40,149 nt of DNA from Haplosporangium gracile (taxonomy: Eukaryota > Mortierellomycota > Mortierellomycetes > Mortierellales > Mortierellaceae), in the NCBI GenBank assembly GCA_015499985.1, contig JAAAUF010000318.1, positions 1 to 40,149 of the forward strand, in the 5' to 3' direction. The translations under genes and the position numbers were made by a program. The notes beneath the pieces were generated by a model, which was given only the letters and a program-made list of their open reading frames with translations, ran no database searches and was not told the DNA's origin. This document shows, in pieces, positions 11,572-24,200 of the stretch; position 1 is the stretch's first letter; each line of letters starts with the position of its first letter.

Positions 11572-14500
11572 ATGTTTGTCGTCAAGCGAGGTAAAAGCAG
11601 GCTTTATGTACTTGTGTTGTCCAGTCTCGAATAAAGTCTGTATTCTTTTTTTAATCATCTCTTCCTCTGACACCCATCTCTCTTTCTCTTTTGTTTACTG
11701 CATCAACTCTCTAATGACTTGCAGATGGAAGACACGAATCTGTAAATATTCTTTCCTGCATACTGTTTTCTATCTTGCTTTCTTTATTTATGCATCTCTG
11801 TTTGCTATGACCATCAATTTACTAATCATTCATTTTTGTTGATCATCCCTCATGAACAGGTCCACTTTGACAAGATTACATCCAGAATCTCCAAGCTTTG
11901 TTATGGTCTGAATCCCGACTTTGTTGATCCCCCTCGAGTCTCCCAAAAGGTAAGCACCACTTTTTTTTTTTTTTTTTTTAGCTTGGTATTATTAATGTGT
12001 TTACTTTGTGTGTGCATGTGTGTTTTTTGCCGCCTTTTACACTTCCTTCTGTGCCTGTTACACCCCTCTCTTTCCCTCTTCCCCACTTCACCTTCTCATT
12101 TCCCTTTCACTATTGTTGGTCACTATTGTTTTGGGGTGTCTCTTTTTACGTTTGTGTTTGAGAGGGAAAGAGAGAGTGTGTGAGCAATGATGAAAGGCGA
12201 GAGCGATCGAGAACACCCTTGTGATGTTTGGTGCGTGTATTTTATGGTGGCAACGGCCGGGACAAACGCCACGATCATCAACAACGAAAACAATCACAAC
12301 AATGCTTCAATGATGATGATCATCCGATGGCGGTGTGAAGGACAGTTGCGGCGGACCTGATCACCCAAAATACCACAAATAGGAGACTTTTATCTTACGA
12401 TCTTGGTTCACACACTAGAATTATATTTGCTAATCAACCCTGTCTACTTCGAATGACACGAATAATAATTAGGTTGTGCAAGGCATGTACCAGGGGATCA
12501 CCACGGTCGAGCTCGACAACCTGGCTGCCGAGACCGCCGCCTATCTGACCACCAATCACCCAGACTATGCCACCCTCGCTGCCCGTATCGCCATCTCCAA
12601 CCTCCACAAGGAGACCAAAAAGGTCTTCTCGACCGTCATCGAGGACCTCTATACCCATATCCATCCCACCCTCAACCGCAACGTCCCCCTCGTCTCCCAG
12701 GAGACCTATGAGATCGTCATGGAGCACGCCGACCGTCTCAACTCGGCCATCATCTACGACCGTGACTATGGCTACAACTTTTTCGGCTTCAAGACCCTCG
12801 AAAAGTCCTATCTCTTGCGCATCAACGGTACGTCTTTTCTCTTTTTTGTGCGTTTGTGTTATCATCTAATCTAGTGTCGAGAAACCGCGTTGCTAAATAT
12901 TTTCTCCTTTGTTGATTATTTCTTCCTATGCAATAGACGTTGTGGTTGAGCGCCCCCAGCACATGATCATGCGTGTGTCGATCGGTATTCACGGTCGCGA
13001 CATTGAGGCTGCCGTCGAGACCTACAACTACATGTCCGAAAAGTACTTCACCCACGCGACCCCAACTCTGTTCAATGCCGGTACCCCTCGTCCTCAGATG
13101 TCCAGCTGCTTCTTGGTCCAGATGGCCGATGATAGTATCGAGGGTATTTACGACACCCTGAAGACCTGTTCGTTGATCTCAAAGTCGGCTGGCGGTGTCG
13201 GAGTCAGCTTCCAAAAGATCCGCGCCTCGGGCTCGTACATTGCTGGAACCAACGGAAACTCCAACGGCATTGTCCCCATGCTCCGTGTCTTCAACGACAC
13301 CGCCCGCTTTGTCAACCAGGGAGGCGGAAAGCGCAACGGATCCTTCGCCATGTAAGTTGTCTTTGAGAGTTTGTGCATTGATTGATATTGTGCCACATGG
13401 CGATGTAATACAATATCTAATTCTATGCAACGTGATTGCTAATTGTTATGAAATATTCTGTATGTGTATCACTCGACAGGTACTTGGAGCCTTGGCATGC
13501 GGATGTATTCGAGTTCTTGGACCTTCGCAAGAACACTGGCCACGAGGAGCTCCGTGCGCGTGACTTGTTCTTGGGTCTCTGGATCCCTGACTTGTTCATG
13601 CAGCGTGTCCAGGAGGATGGCGACTGGCACCTGTTCTGCCCTGGCGAGTGCCCCGGTCTCGACCGTGTCTGGGGTCAGGACTTTGTTGACCTCTACAACA
13701 AGTACGTTGCCGCTCACAAGTACCGCAGGATTGTGAAGGCCCAGAAGCTTTGGTTCGCCATCATCGACGCCCAGATCGAGACCGGCATGCCCTACATGCT
13801 CTACAAAGGTGGGCACTCAGTTCATGTTTTGAAGTTGTGTGCAATAATCCCATCCGATCAGCGACTAACAGATAAATATTTTCAACATAATTAGACGCGT
13901 GCAATGCAAAGTCGAACCAGAAGAACCTGGGAACAATCACTTGCTCCAACCTCTGCACAGAGATTGTCGAGTACACTGCCCCTGACGAGGTCGCTGTCTG
14001 CAACTTGGCCTCGATTGCTCTGCCCAAGTTTGTCGACGTCAAGAATAAGTGCTTCGACTTTGACCAGATGCACAAGATTGTCAAGATTGCGACCAAGAAC
14101 ATGAACAAGGTCATCGATCGCAACTACTACCCCGTCCCTGAGGCCGAGAAGAGCAACAAGCGTCACCGCCCCATTGGTTTGGGTGTTCAGGGTCTTGCTG
14201 ACGCCTTTGTGATGCTCCGCTATGCCTTTGATTCACCCGAGGCCCGTCAGCTGAACAAGGACATCTTTGAGACTCTCTACCACGCCGCCTTGGAGGCATC
14301 GTGCGAGATTGCCAAGGTTGAAGGGCCCTATGAGACCTACGAAGGATCGCCCGTCAGCCAGGGTATCCTTCAGTACGACATGTGGAACGTCAAGCCCAGT
14401 GACCGTTGGAACTGGGACCGTCTGAAGGAGAACATCAAGGAGCACGGTGTCCGCAACTCGCTTTTGGTTGCTCCCATGCCCACTGCCTCGACTAGTCAGA

Positions 14501-15266
14501 TCCTTGGCAATAACGAGTGCTTTGAGCCCTACACCTCCAACATCTACCAGCGCCGCGTCCTCTCCGGCGAGTTTCAAGTTGTCGTACGTCTCCTTTCCAT
14601 GATTTTTTTTGCTTCGACTTGTATGCGGATGTAATCAGTCGGACAATGACTGACAACCTTTTCTTATTTTCACTCTTTTGGTACTAGAACCATCATTTGT
14701 TGAATGATTTGACGCAGATGGGACTTTGGAACGAGTCGATGAAGAACCAGATCATTGCAGCAAGCGGGTCGATCCAGGGCTTGTCCGAGTTGACGCCCGA
14801 GTTCAAGAAGTTGTACAGGACCATCTGGGAGATTCCTCAGAAGGCTCTTCTGGAGATGGCTGCCGACCGTGCACCCTTCATTGACCAGTCGCAGTCGCTC
14901 AACGTGTTCATGTCTGACCCCACATCGAGCAAGATGACTTCAATGCACTTTTTCGCATGGAAGCAGGGGCTCAAGACTGGCATGTACTACCTCCGCTCGC
15001 GCCCCGCTGTGGATGCCATTAAATTTACGGTTGACCAGCAGGCTCTGGTTGAGAGTCTCAAGAAACAGGCTTTGGTCGCCAAGGCTGTCAAGCAGCAGAC
15101 TGTCATCAACACGGCTGGTACTAGTGCCGGTGGATCTGGATCTGCTAATGGGTTGACGACCCCTGAGATCGAGTCGCCCAAGTTGGATGAAAATGATCAG
15201 AAGGCGTTGGATGCGATTATGTGCTCGTTGGAGAACAAGGATGCCTGCGTCATGTGCAGCGGATAA
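11572..15266 (+). CDS. RNR1: Ribonucleoside-diphosphate reductase large subunit (R1)
   Basis: This is the class Ia ribonucleotide reductase large subunit, which reduces NDPs to dNDPs in the cytosol with the R2 subunit. Exons: 11572-11590, 11725-11741, 11860-11949, 12473-12827, 12937-13351, 13480-13808, 13895-14583, 14688-15266. All introns are GT-AG with phases kept, giving 830 aa. The ATP cone lies at residues 1-90 (start MFVVKRDGR). The catalytic cysteine pair is C218 (PQMSSCFLV) and C444, and the active site is N427-x-C429-x-E431 (SNLCTEI). PTAST is at 604-608, the radical-relay YY pair is at 738-739, and the C-terminal redox CVMC is at 825-828. The key residues through 444 match human RRM1 numbering. 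Exon 2 is only 17 nt and intron 3 is 523 nt. No catalytic residue is missing. The gene is convergent with the phosphatase, 185 bp away. Confidence 0.97.
11950..12472 (+). other. Unusually long RNR1 intron 3
   Basis: The intron begins GTAAGC and ends AATTAG. At 523 nt it is about four times the length of the other six RNR1 introns (86-134 nt). It contains a T19 tract at 11961-11979, a pyrimidine-rich middle and a G+C-richer patch around 12240-12360. No ORF in it looks coding. Confidence 0.75.
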
Positions 15267-15414
15267 GTTTTTTTTTTTTCTTTGTTGGCGCGCTTCTTTT
15301 TTTTCATTTGTATTTTTAGTAACTTTTTCTTTACACGCTTTCATATTGTTAATACCTTGCAGTGATGGCATATACCTTTTGCACTACGTTTCTTTCTTTT
15401 GCATATACATTCAT

Positions 15415-15420
15415 AATAAA
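15415..15420 (+). terminator. RNR1: Poly(A) signal of RNR1
   Basis: AATAAA lies about 150 bp after the RNR1 stop codon and just before the stop of the convergent phosphatase gene. The two transcripts probably end close together or overlap slightly. Confidence 0.55.
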
Positions 15421-15451
15421 CACAATTTTTTATATTCTATGCATGTTTGTT

Positions 15452-16845
15452 CTAAACTATGATGGTCCTAATGATGGTGATAATGAATGCGACGTTAAAC
15501 AAAAGAGTTGTTAACGAAGGAGTAAAAATATTGGCATGAGACGAGTGTTTTTGCGGTACACCTGTCAAGAACCCTGGTACCGTTTCATTAAAGACCGGCA
15601 CATCTGCACTAGTAACCTCAATATTCTGATACCCAGTCTTGTCGGCCACAACCTTGAACACATTCGCCAGGCTCTTATTCGCATCGTTTCTGCCTAGGTT
15701 GCCCAGATCCCAGTTGGATTCGACGGTGGAGAGGAGGGAATAATGGGTGTAAAATGTGGAGTCTGTTGTGTTTTTTAACAAAGCCGGGATGACGATGTCA
15801 TTCGAGCCTAGGAGGAGGGTGTAGACCAGGTTGTCACCGATCGTATAGTCTTCTGTCTCGTCGAATGTTATGACGATCAGAGTGTTGGTGGTTGTGAAGG
15901 CGGGGGATGATAAGAGAGAGGGGAGGAACTGGGAGAGGAAGAGGGTTGCGTCGCGGATGGTTGTGTTGTGGCCGTTGTTTATCATGTTGGGCGTGTAGTA
16001 CATGTAGTTTGGGAGTGGGATTCCTGGAGGGGATGGGTGTGAGGTTAACGAGGAAGAGGAGACGTAGAGGTCGAGCGCGAGTTGTGAAGCCGGTACGACG
16101 TTTTTACAGCGTGTCTTGTTCCCAGCAATAGACTCATGGATCACAAACGGATTATGTTTCCTAAAATACAGGCCATCGTCCTTCGCGATACCTTCCTGTG
16201 CGTTCACAACCCCAGGTGCCCATGAAGCGTTGTAACAGACTTCTGGCATATCTTCCTGGTAGGTTTTCCAGATGAGGTGTTTAAGTTCCAAAAGATCGAC
16301 GATGGTAGTGTAGTTTGCGGGGATAGAAGTGTGAAGGTCATTATTGAGGCCGTAGTAGTCGCCCGCGATGGAGGCTATGTAGTTTGGTTGGGAGGGGTGG
16401 GTGACGGCGTGGTAGTTTGTGAGTGTGATGGATTGTTGGGCGAGGTGTTGGAAGTATGGGTCTGAGGCTGCTAGTGCGTAGTTCTAGAAAGTTTTGGTGG
16501 GTTACAAGAGTGAAATTGAGTTGACGCATATTACATTAGAGTGTTGTTAAGAGTAAACATTGTTAAATCGGTGCCTGACTGGGTGGATGGGAAGAGAGTA
16601 GGTAGGTACGTTGTATGTTTTGCTTGTTGTGTTACACAGTGGTAGGTGTGAGATAAGAAGTAGAAGAGAACAGTTCATATGGGTTTCCTTACAGTGTTCT
16701 CGAGGAAGAGAATAAAGATATGGTCGAATGCTTTGCCTTTTGCCGGTTGCTGGTCATTTGGTGGATCGTCCGGTTTTGCAGCCTGGGTGAAGGTGGAGAG
16801 TGTGATAGCTAGTATTGCCAGCGGGAGCAATTGTGTGAAGATCAT
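15452..16845 (-). CDS. Secreted acid phosphatase (phosphoesterase family), probably GPI-anchored
   Basis: Two exons on the minus strand, 16845-16693 and 16483-15452, flank a 209-nt GT-AG intron and give 394 aa. Residues 1-22 form a signal peptide (MIFTQLLPLAILAITLSTFT). The mature N-terminus shows the motif of the PF04185 phosphoesterase family that includes fungal acid phosphatases: FDHIFILFLENTNYA near residues 40-54, then NYHAVTHPSQPNYIASIAGD near 74-94. Downstream, LIVITFDETEDYT supplies conserved acidic residues. Several N-glycosylation sequons (NYT, NAS, NKT, NTT, NET) fit secretion. The C-terminus is a hydrophobic run (LTTLLFNVAFIITII) after a small polar stretch, which suggests a GPI-attachment signal; this is inference. 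It probably releases phosphate from organic esters at the wall or outside the cell. It is divergent from the multicopper oxidase gene. Confidence 0.9.
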
Positions 16846-18123
16846 GGTTTTATGGGAAAAAATGCTGAAGGAAAGATGTTTAAAGAAGGAGGGAAGAGCA
16901 AGAAGAGAAACGAAAGGAATAAGGGACGATGATGGATTATGTTTGTTAGAAAAGAAATAGGCAGGAAGAAGGGGAATTTTTGTTGGAAGGAAAGAAAAGA
17001 GAAAGAAAAGGTACCTTTCGCGTAAGTACACAGTATCCGCGTTGTCACCGAGGAAAATTATAACGCGCAAAAAATGTGCAATGGTTTTTGGAATCAACTT
17101 GAATGTTGATTGATCAGAAATATGACTGACTGTTGCAGTTCGCAGAACCAAGGCATGTTACTTACAGTGAGAGCACTGGAACAGAGGCGACGGGGAAAGG
17201 AGTGGCGTAAGCCGTTTTTAGTCCAAGGAGAGAGAGAGAGAGAGTGGATTCCATCCTTGTAACTATCTGACCCCTTATTTGGTGCATTGTATGTGTCTGT
17301 GTTCCTTGGCATGGTTCTGTAACATCGGCATATTATTTAAGGTCCAATCTCCCTTCTTCGTTCTCTTCCTTTTCTTTCCCCTTGGTGGTACGGTGACAAG
17401 CCCAAGGCAGACGACATAGAGGCGAGAACACCATAAAGACAACAACAGAAACCCGTCTGGGTCCAGGAAGAGAGACGCTATATCGTAAGGTGGAAGAGAG
17501 AGGAGTGAGAGAGCTTGTACAAAAGGCGAGCCTGTAAAAAGGTGCCGCACTTGTAATTGTACTTGTAGAATGGAGACGGGGATTTGATCCTTAATTACCC
17601 CGATCCTAGCGAATGAGTGGTCGCGTGCTGTCTGTCTCTACCCTGCCAACCTTGGCTAGCATCGACGTTGTGCATGAAAAGCATTCATACATACAGTGAG
17701 TGCTATTTATGAGTGATTGCATAAATCTAATAGGCGATGCACACCTTCAGCGTTGTTAGTTGAGAGAATGAGGGATAAGTCCCTCACTCATTTTTTTTGT
17801 CAGGGGAGGCAAAAGGCAGAAACTTCAACGGATGGCCTTATCACTCTCCTTCTCTCTTTCAGTCTGCTCGAAAGGGGGATGATGCTATGCCCAGGGATTA
17901 CAGAAAAAAAAAAGCGCACTTTTACTACCGTTTCCTTTCCCTACTACCTGCGCATTTCCCTCCCTTCCCCTGTCTAAACCAAAGCCATTTTTATCCCTTT
18001 TTTGTGTTTCGCTCCCTTTTTTCTCTTTCTCCAAAGCCTCCTCTCTTTTTCTCTTTTCATCTCTTACTCTCACTTCTCTTTTCAATTTCTATCATCCAGC
18101 GACACCTCCAAATCTCAAGGAAG
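16846..18123. other. Shared divergent upstream region (phosphatase / multicopper oxidase)
   Basis: About 1.28 kb separates the two start codons. I see no coding gene in it. It holds a short GA repeat near 17228-17245, CT-rich leader sequence from about 17940 to 18100 on the oxidase side, and no CACGTG phosphate box. No regulatory site can be supported. Confidence 0.5.
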
Positions 18124-20632
18124 ATGATGACTTCATGCTCGGACAGCAGGAAGCCATATTTCAAGTATCGAAGAGTTCTAGTAGTGGCTTCAGTCCTGGC
18201 AATAACAACGTTAGTCCTTTCGATAGCCCTCCTGAGCATTGACCGGCTCCGCTCTCGGGATCCAAACTCGCTGTGGGATCATTCATCATACGACATTAAG
18301 AATGATCCTTGGGAGTATAACCTGAGCAGGAACAATTTCTCGATATCGAAGGTCCCCGCGACGCGATATTATGATTGGACGATTTCACAGCATGTTGTTG
18401 CGCCTGATGGGTTTGAGAGACCTATGCTTCTCGTCAATGGTAATTGTTAGTTTTGATACTTTTGAAAGGAAAACTGTTTAACATCACCCTTGCGTTCTAA
18501 CCATGCCGCTTATTTTTGCCTAATGATAGGAAAGTTTCCGGGACCAATGGTTGAGGCAAACACGGGAGACAGGATTGTGGTGAAAGTGACGAACAATATG
18601 GTCAACGGAACAGCCATTCACTGGCACGGCATGTTCCAGAACGGTAATTACGGGATCTTTTTGCCTTTTATTATCGACCGAGATCTGTGTAACAGTAAAA
18701 TGGCTAAAAAGGTGGCGAAAAAGGTGGCTAACATGTGTTTGAAATATGAAAATGAGTAAATAGGCACAAACTGGATGGATGGGACGACGGGAGTGACGCA
18801 GTGTCCGATCTCACCAGGACAGAGCTTTACGTACAACTTTACAATTCCGAACCAGTGGGGCACCTATTGGTGGCATGCTCATGCCGCCTCGCAGTATGTC
18901 GATGGCATTGTCGGTAAGTTAAAAGGTTAAAAGTTAGTGCGTCGAATTGATCAACAAGTCCGTGCACGCTGATACTTATCGCATTAATTAATTGGATCAA
19001 ATCAATCACAAACATACATAGGACCATTGATCATTCACAGCCCAGACGAGCCACATCTGGACAAATACGACCAAGACATGGTCATGATGGTCTCAGACCA
19101 CTACCACACCGACTCCGCATCCCTCATCGCATGGTATCTTAGCACCGCAAGCGAGGGTGTCGAACCCGTCCCCGACAATGGACTCATCAACGGCCGCAAT
19201 TCCTTCAATTGCTCAATGGCTGCCGAAGCATTGTTCCCTACAACACCCGGATCAGGAAATGATAAGGACAGGTGTTTCTCGAATGCACCCCAAGCAGTCT
19301 TTGAGGTCGAATCAGGGTTGACTTACAGGATTCGGATCATCAATACGGGTAGTTTTGCGGATTTCAAGATTTCGGTGGATGAGCATGAGCTGACGGTGAT
19401 TGAGGCCGATGGGGTGGATATGGTGCCTGTGAAAGTCGAAAGGGTCCCGATTCATGTTGCGCAGAGGTATTCGATTCTCTTGGTCGCGAATCGGTCCATG
19501 AGCGATGAAGGGTTCTGGATTCGGGCAGAAATGAATACGAATTGCTTCAATGTTGAGAACCCGGCTTTAAATCCTTCTGTCAAGGCGATTCTGCGGTACA
19601 AAGCGCCTTCACCATTATCTTTCAGCATCAACAACACCAAAAACAACAGGAATACCGGGATGACAATTCAAGAAGCACCCAATTCTGTGGACTGGAATGA
19701 GAGTGCCTGGTCACCGCATTGTGACGACTTGAAAGCAGAGATGCTAAAACCGTTCTTGGCCAAGGACGCTCCACAAGCAGATACTCAGGTGGTGTTGGAG
19801 ATGTCGTTTCAGACGATTACCCGGGATCGCGTGAATATGGGGTATGTCAACAGGACGTCTTGGAGACCGCAGCTTGACAACCCGACCTTGTTGCAGGCTA
19901 TTGATGGTGGTGGTGGTGGAGGCGGAGGAAATTCGATGACGGTTTTTGATGCATCGCAATTGGTTGTTACTTTGGATAAGATTCAGACCGTTGAACTTGT
20001 TGTCAACAGTAAGTCGATCTACGTTTATCTTCTTTGCTATTGATGTCTCACAAATTGTACTTGTGATGCTAACAGTACGCATTCTTTGGCTGTCACATTT
20101 CCAGATCTAGATGAAGGAGCCCATCCTTTTCACTTGGTAGAGTCATGTCAACCGTGAACATATACTTTGCTCATAAATGCCAGGTCAAAAATATCCCGCC
20201 TATGTAACTCACTGCTTGTTCTCTCTCACATCTCTTATACAGCACGGCCATGTATTCTACGTGGTAGGGTCAGGAGACGGGAGTTACATACCTGGGCAAT
20301 CTGCGCTGCATACCGAGAATCCTCTCAGACGCGACACGGTCACTATCCCTCCTTATGGGTACGTGGTTCTGAGATTTGTCAGCGACAACCCGGGGCTGTG
20401 GGCGTTTCATTGTCACATTGATTGGCATATGGCAGCAGGGTTAATGATGCAATTCTTGGCATTGCCCAGTCAAGTCAAGGTAAAAAAAAGGGGACATCCT
20501 CTGTATGATTATTCGTTGAAAGTATCGTATCTTCGCTGTGGTTATCGAGATCGCTCACCGTTGTTCGTACCCTTTCTCTTGTAGGCGTTTGAGATACCTC
20601 AGGATGTGAGGGATATGTGCCGAGCGAGTTGA
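18124..20632 (+). CDS. Multicopper oxidase (laccase/ferroxidase-like), N-terminally membrane-anchored
   Basis: Exons: 18124-18439, 18530-18643, 18764-18913, 19022-20008, 20105-20136, 20243-20479, 20585-20632. All introns are GT-AG and in phase, giving 627 aa. A basic N-terminus is followed by one hydrophobic helix (residues about 18-38), so it reads as a type II anchor or uncleaved signal. Four copper motifs are intact: HWHG (136-139), WWHAH (179-183), HPFHLHGH (529-536) and HCHIDWH (589-595) with C590 for type 1 copper. The axial position 10 residues after that cysteine is leucine. The loop after motif 2 reads SDHYH where the Fet3 ferroxidase has an acidic residue beside its Tyr-His, so an acidic residue is present, but Fe(II) specificity is not proven. 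It would oxidise phenols or Fe(II) with O2 at the cell surface. Kozak context and the lack of a closer ATG favour 18124. Confidence 0.92.
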
Positions 20633-21202
20633 AAAATTTATAGTTTTGGTGGCGCGTGTTGAGGGGCGTGACTGCCGGCCCAATTGCCTCATGTTCACCA
20701 ACACCCAAACCCATTTTCCCACAGCGGGTCAAGCTTCAAGTCAACCGTCAAACCACCAGGCGTCGCATTTGCTTTCTCTTAATCGTCAATCCTTTTTTTT
20801 TTTTTTTTTTTTTTGTTCACACCTTCACTCATTTACACATCTTCACTCTCTTAACACACACTTTCTCCAACCACAGCCAACATACCCCCACCACTTCCTT
20901 TACCCTGTAATCTAGCTCTTTTCATTCACAACAACCAACCTTCGCCACGTTTTTCATTAAAAAACCTACTTCACACCTCTCCCCATCTCCAATCGCTGGA
21001 ACCTTTGCCAGCTGTCATCCCCCTTGAAAACTCAAACAACCCGCCTCGTAACACGTATGTCTTTTCGACCATATTGTCCAGGACTTGTAACGAAAGCTAT
21101 TTCACGAAAACAACAGTTGTTAACTGAAAAGCGCGTTATCTGTTTGTTTTTTCTCAGTAAACACACTCTTCAACACCCACCTTCACATACGTACATGTAC
21201 CT
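20633..21202. other. Intergenic region with T22 tract
   Basis: No gene seen. It contains a run of 22 T at 20793-20814, then CA-rich leader-like sequence up to the start codon at 21203, including the palindrome GTACATGTAC at 21191-21200. Confidence 0.6.
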
Positions 21203-24200
21203 ATGGAGTCGACGCAACAGCAGCAGGACGAACTTCATCAAGATCGCTTGCCTCACGGTCTCTTTTCGGCATTGGAAGAACTACGAATAGACTTGGCTGT
21301 GACACTGGACCAATTGGTCCAGTTCTTTGACGCGTTTGACAACATATGGGAGGCATATCAACACAAGACCGTCTCTGAGTCGGCAGCCTCAGGAGACGAG
21401 GATGCCTGGGCCCGTATTTTGAGCACATCCTCGCCGGAACTCCTTGATATCAGGAAACAGTATACCCTCGGCGCTCTGGAACCCCGCCTCGTTGATTGTA
21501 CCGAATCCCTCATGAGTTCGTAAGGATATTCGTCTTTAACACAATGAAAATATGCAAATTAATTATGACCTGATTATCCTTCTTGCATTGAGTTGTCCAC
21601 TTACATTTCTATTGTCCACATATTTCATCTACTTTCTGGACTGTAATACTAGAGTAAGGAACCTTACACAGCTAATGTCGTGCGCGGATAGATCATGTAC
21701 GACCAATGGCTGGCACATCCTGCTCTCATTAACAGGATATCTCTCACAGTGCGACAACCTCGTCTTTGACATGGACTTTTCCGACACGCCCTCAGCTGCA
21801 GTATCACCATCACCATCAACTACAACAACATCACTAACACTATCACCTTCGCCGTCACCATTACCCCCGCGCTTTATCACCAGACCAAGCGGGCCAGGAT
21901 ATGATGTGTCTTCTTGGCCTTCAGACGGAGCACTGGTTCCTGTGACCATAGTCTCCTTTGAGGAACTTTGCGGTCTATGGGAGCGAGTCCTTAGCCGACT
22001 TTCGACAACACAACACGCCCAAATGGGATGGTGCATGAACTCGGAGAGCTATGGAGACGCAACTCGGGCGTTGGCGGCATTACAGGACCGTTGGGAGCAG
22101 TTGATTGTGGATGACTTGTCGAGTACCGGCGCGGAGGATGTTGTTATGAGCTTACCGCCCATCACAAGCATGAGCAAGGTCCTACGGTTGCTGGACCGCA
22201 TGAGAGACAAGGACCTTGCGCGGAAGGACGTTCACACGACGCCGCAGGAGATGGATATAGGGCTGGATCTGCACCCGCCAGCGAAGTTGGAGTTGGAGCT
22301 GGGTCTGCATTTGGACTTGGATCAAGGTCTGGGGCACAATGTGGACGAGGTTCAGGACCAGGTAACGATACCACTTTCTGAGCAGCCAACCTTTGACGAA
22401 GCGCACAGCAACGACAGCTTGTACGACCCCAATGAGTGGTTCGTCTCCCCAGAGGAGGTGCCCATGCCACGAGATGTGATTATGGTCAATAGCCCCAAGT
22501 TACGCCATCGAATGCTTCTCTCTGCCGACACGTCGAAAGACAAGGCTGAGGCTGTGTCTAGCCCTTCACCGTCTGGCGATCTCGGTCACGAGTCGATTAC
22601 AGGCATGCGCTATCTTTCGCTCGTCGAACCACCCACAACTATGGCCACCACTTTGCCATCCAGGAATTTGCCAAGTGAAGGATCAATGCTCAGCTTGTTG
22701 GAGACTCTACGGGAGCAACAGGAGAAAGGGCAGCGACAACTACAACATCAAATCGAAAGTCTTCAACAACAACTCGAATCTCTTCAACTCCAATATAATC
22801 AACAACATAAACGCATGACGACTCTTGAACAGAAGCAGGAACCGCAGCGTCAAGGGCAGATACAGCTGAGTAATCAGTTTCAGGATTGGGCGCAACAGAA
22901 CAAGCAGACCGAGTGGGATCGACAGGAACAGATGGAGGACATGCAAGAGCAGTTGCTCTGGCAACAGCAGCAACTATCGAATTGGGAGGACCTACGACAG
23001 GAAGGTGTTTGGGTGCAGCAAGGCGACTTTGAGCGTCTAAAACTCCAGTTTGAACGACTGCAGAAACTCCAGAAACAGCACCTTCAGGAGGACGTCGGAG
23101 TGAAGCAGAGTGACTTTGAGCGTTTGGAGCTACAACTCGAGCTACTGCAGAGGCAGCAAAAACGGCAACAAGTAGTCGCAGCCCCAGCCCCAACATCACA
23201 CCTATTCAACACCGCCAATACACACCAGCAAAAGTCATTACAAATGCCGGTCCAAAAGAAATTTCAGCAACTCGTTGCGGACCACCAGCAGCTTGAGATG
23301 AAATATCGGCACCTCAAACAGGAATTTGACAGGCAAGTAGAGAAGCAGCGGCGACAATGGGAGCGGCAGCAGCAGATGGAGCAACAACTCGCTAAACATC
23401 AGGGAATCATCCACGGGCACAAGCAGCAGGTGCGACAGCTGAATTCGGATCAAAAGTCCCGGATGGCTCAATATCTTCAACGGATCGATGAGTTGGAGCA
23501 GCAGCTTGCACAGCTTCAGGAATCCCACGAATCAATGGCAGCATCGTCGAAGTCGATTCTGAAGCCTTCGCCAGTGTTGACAGTGCCGACCCCGCCTCAG
23601 GAACAACTAACAGAGGACCCGGTGCTGCTCCAACCATCGTCCAACAAACAGCAGGCGACGACATCGACTCCACAGAGTCCGCCTACCCGGATTAGGACCA
23701 GAAGGGTGACGCGTGCCACTTCTAGACTACAGAACGATTCGACATCCGACGCGGGATCCGTACACTACGGCGCTGACCCGAGTGAAACAGCACCTGCCGA
23801 CAAAGATATCGCAGTGGATCATTCGAACTCGACCGAGGATTCTGATGGCCCAGAACCAGAGGAAGAGAACACTGATGATGACGGCGAGGTTGGAGAAGAG
23901 TCTGCAAGAGAGTCCGATACAGAGGCGGAAGCAAAGTATGAGACAGATTCCCAATCGACCATCACCAATGAGACACGCTCTGTCCGAAGGAGCAGGAGGC
24001 ACAATGCTGGCGGAGAGAGTGAGGTTCCAGTTGCCTCTGCTTTTGCAGATTCCTTCAAACATGATGGCAGTGTGCGCCTCAAGTACAGAGTCAAAAGAAC
24101 GTACACAAGGCGAGCTGGAGCAGTTTGGGATCCCCCTCTGAGGGTGATCCGGGGGCGGCGACGAATCCAGGCCGAGATGAAAACGGTGGCGCCAGTGGAA

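Noticed and set aside
12434..12865. 143-codon minus-strand ORF
   Set aside because: Antisense of RNR1 exon 4, open only because of C-ending codons on the plus strand.
17577..17602. CGGGG/CCCCG hairpin with a TTTGATCC loop, considered as a tRNA T-arm
   Set aside because: Loop is 16 nt, the GGTTCRANNCC box B is absent and no acceptor or D-arm can be drawn.
17797..18123. Upstream in-frame extension of the multicopper oxidase
   Set aside because: Pyrimidine-rich leader that translates to F/S/P low complexity; the anchor and basic start fit the ATG at 18124.
20793..20814. T22 tract considered as a retroposon poly(A) tail (minus strand)
   Set aside because: No adjoining insert, target-site duplication or coding remnant; similar T19-T20 tracts occur in introns at 11961 and 27144.
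21552..21652. Hydrophobic N-terminus of the large coiled-coil ORF, considered as a membrane anchor
   Set aside because: It lies in the predicted intron 21520-21652; splicing joins two helical segments in frame.
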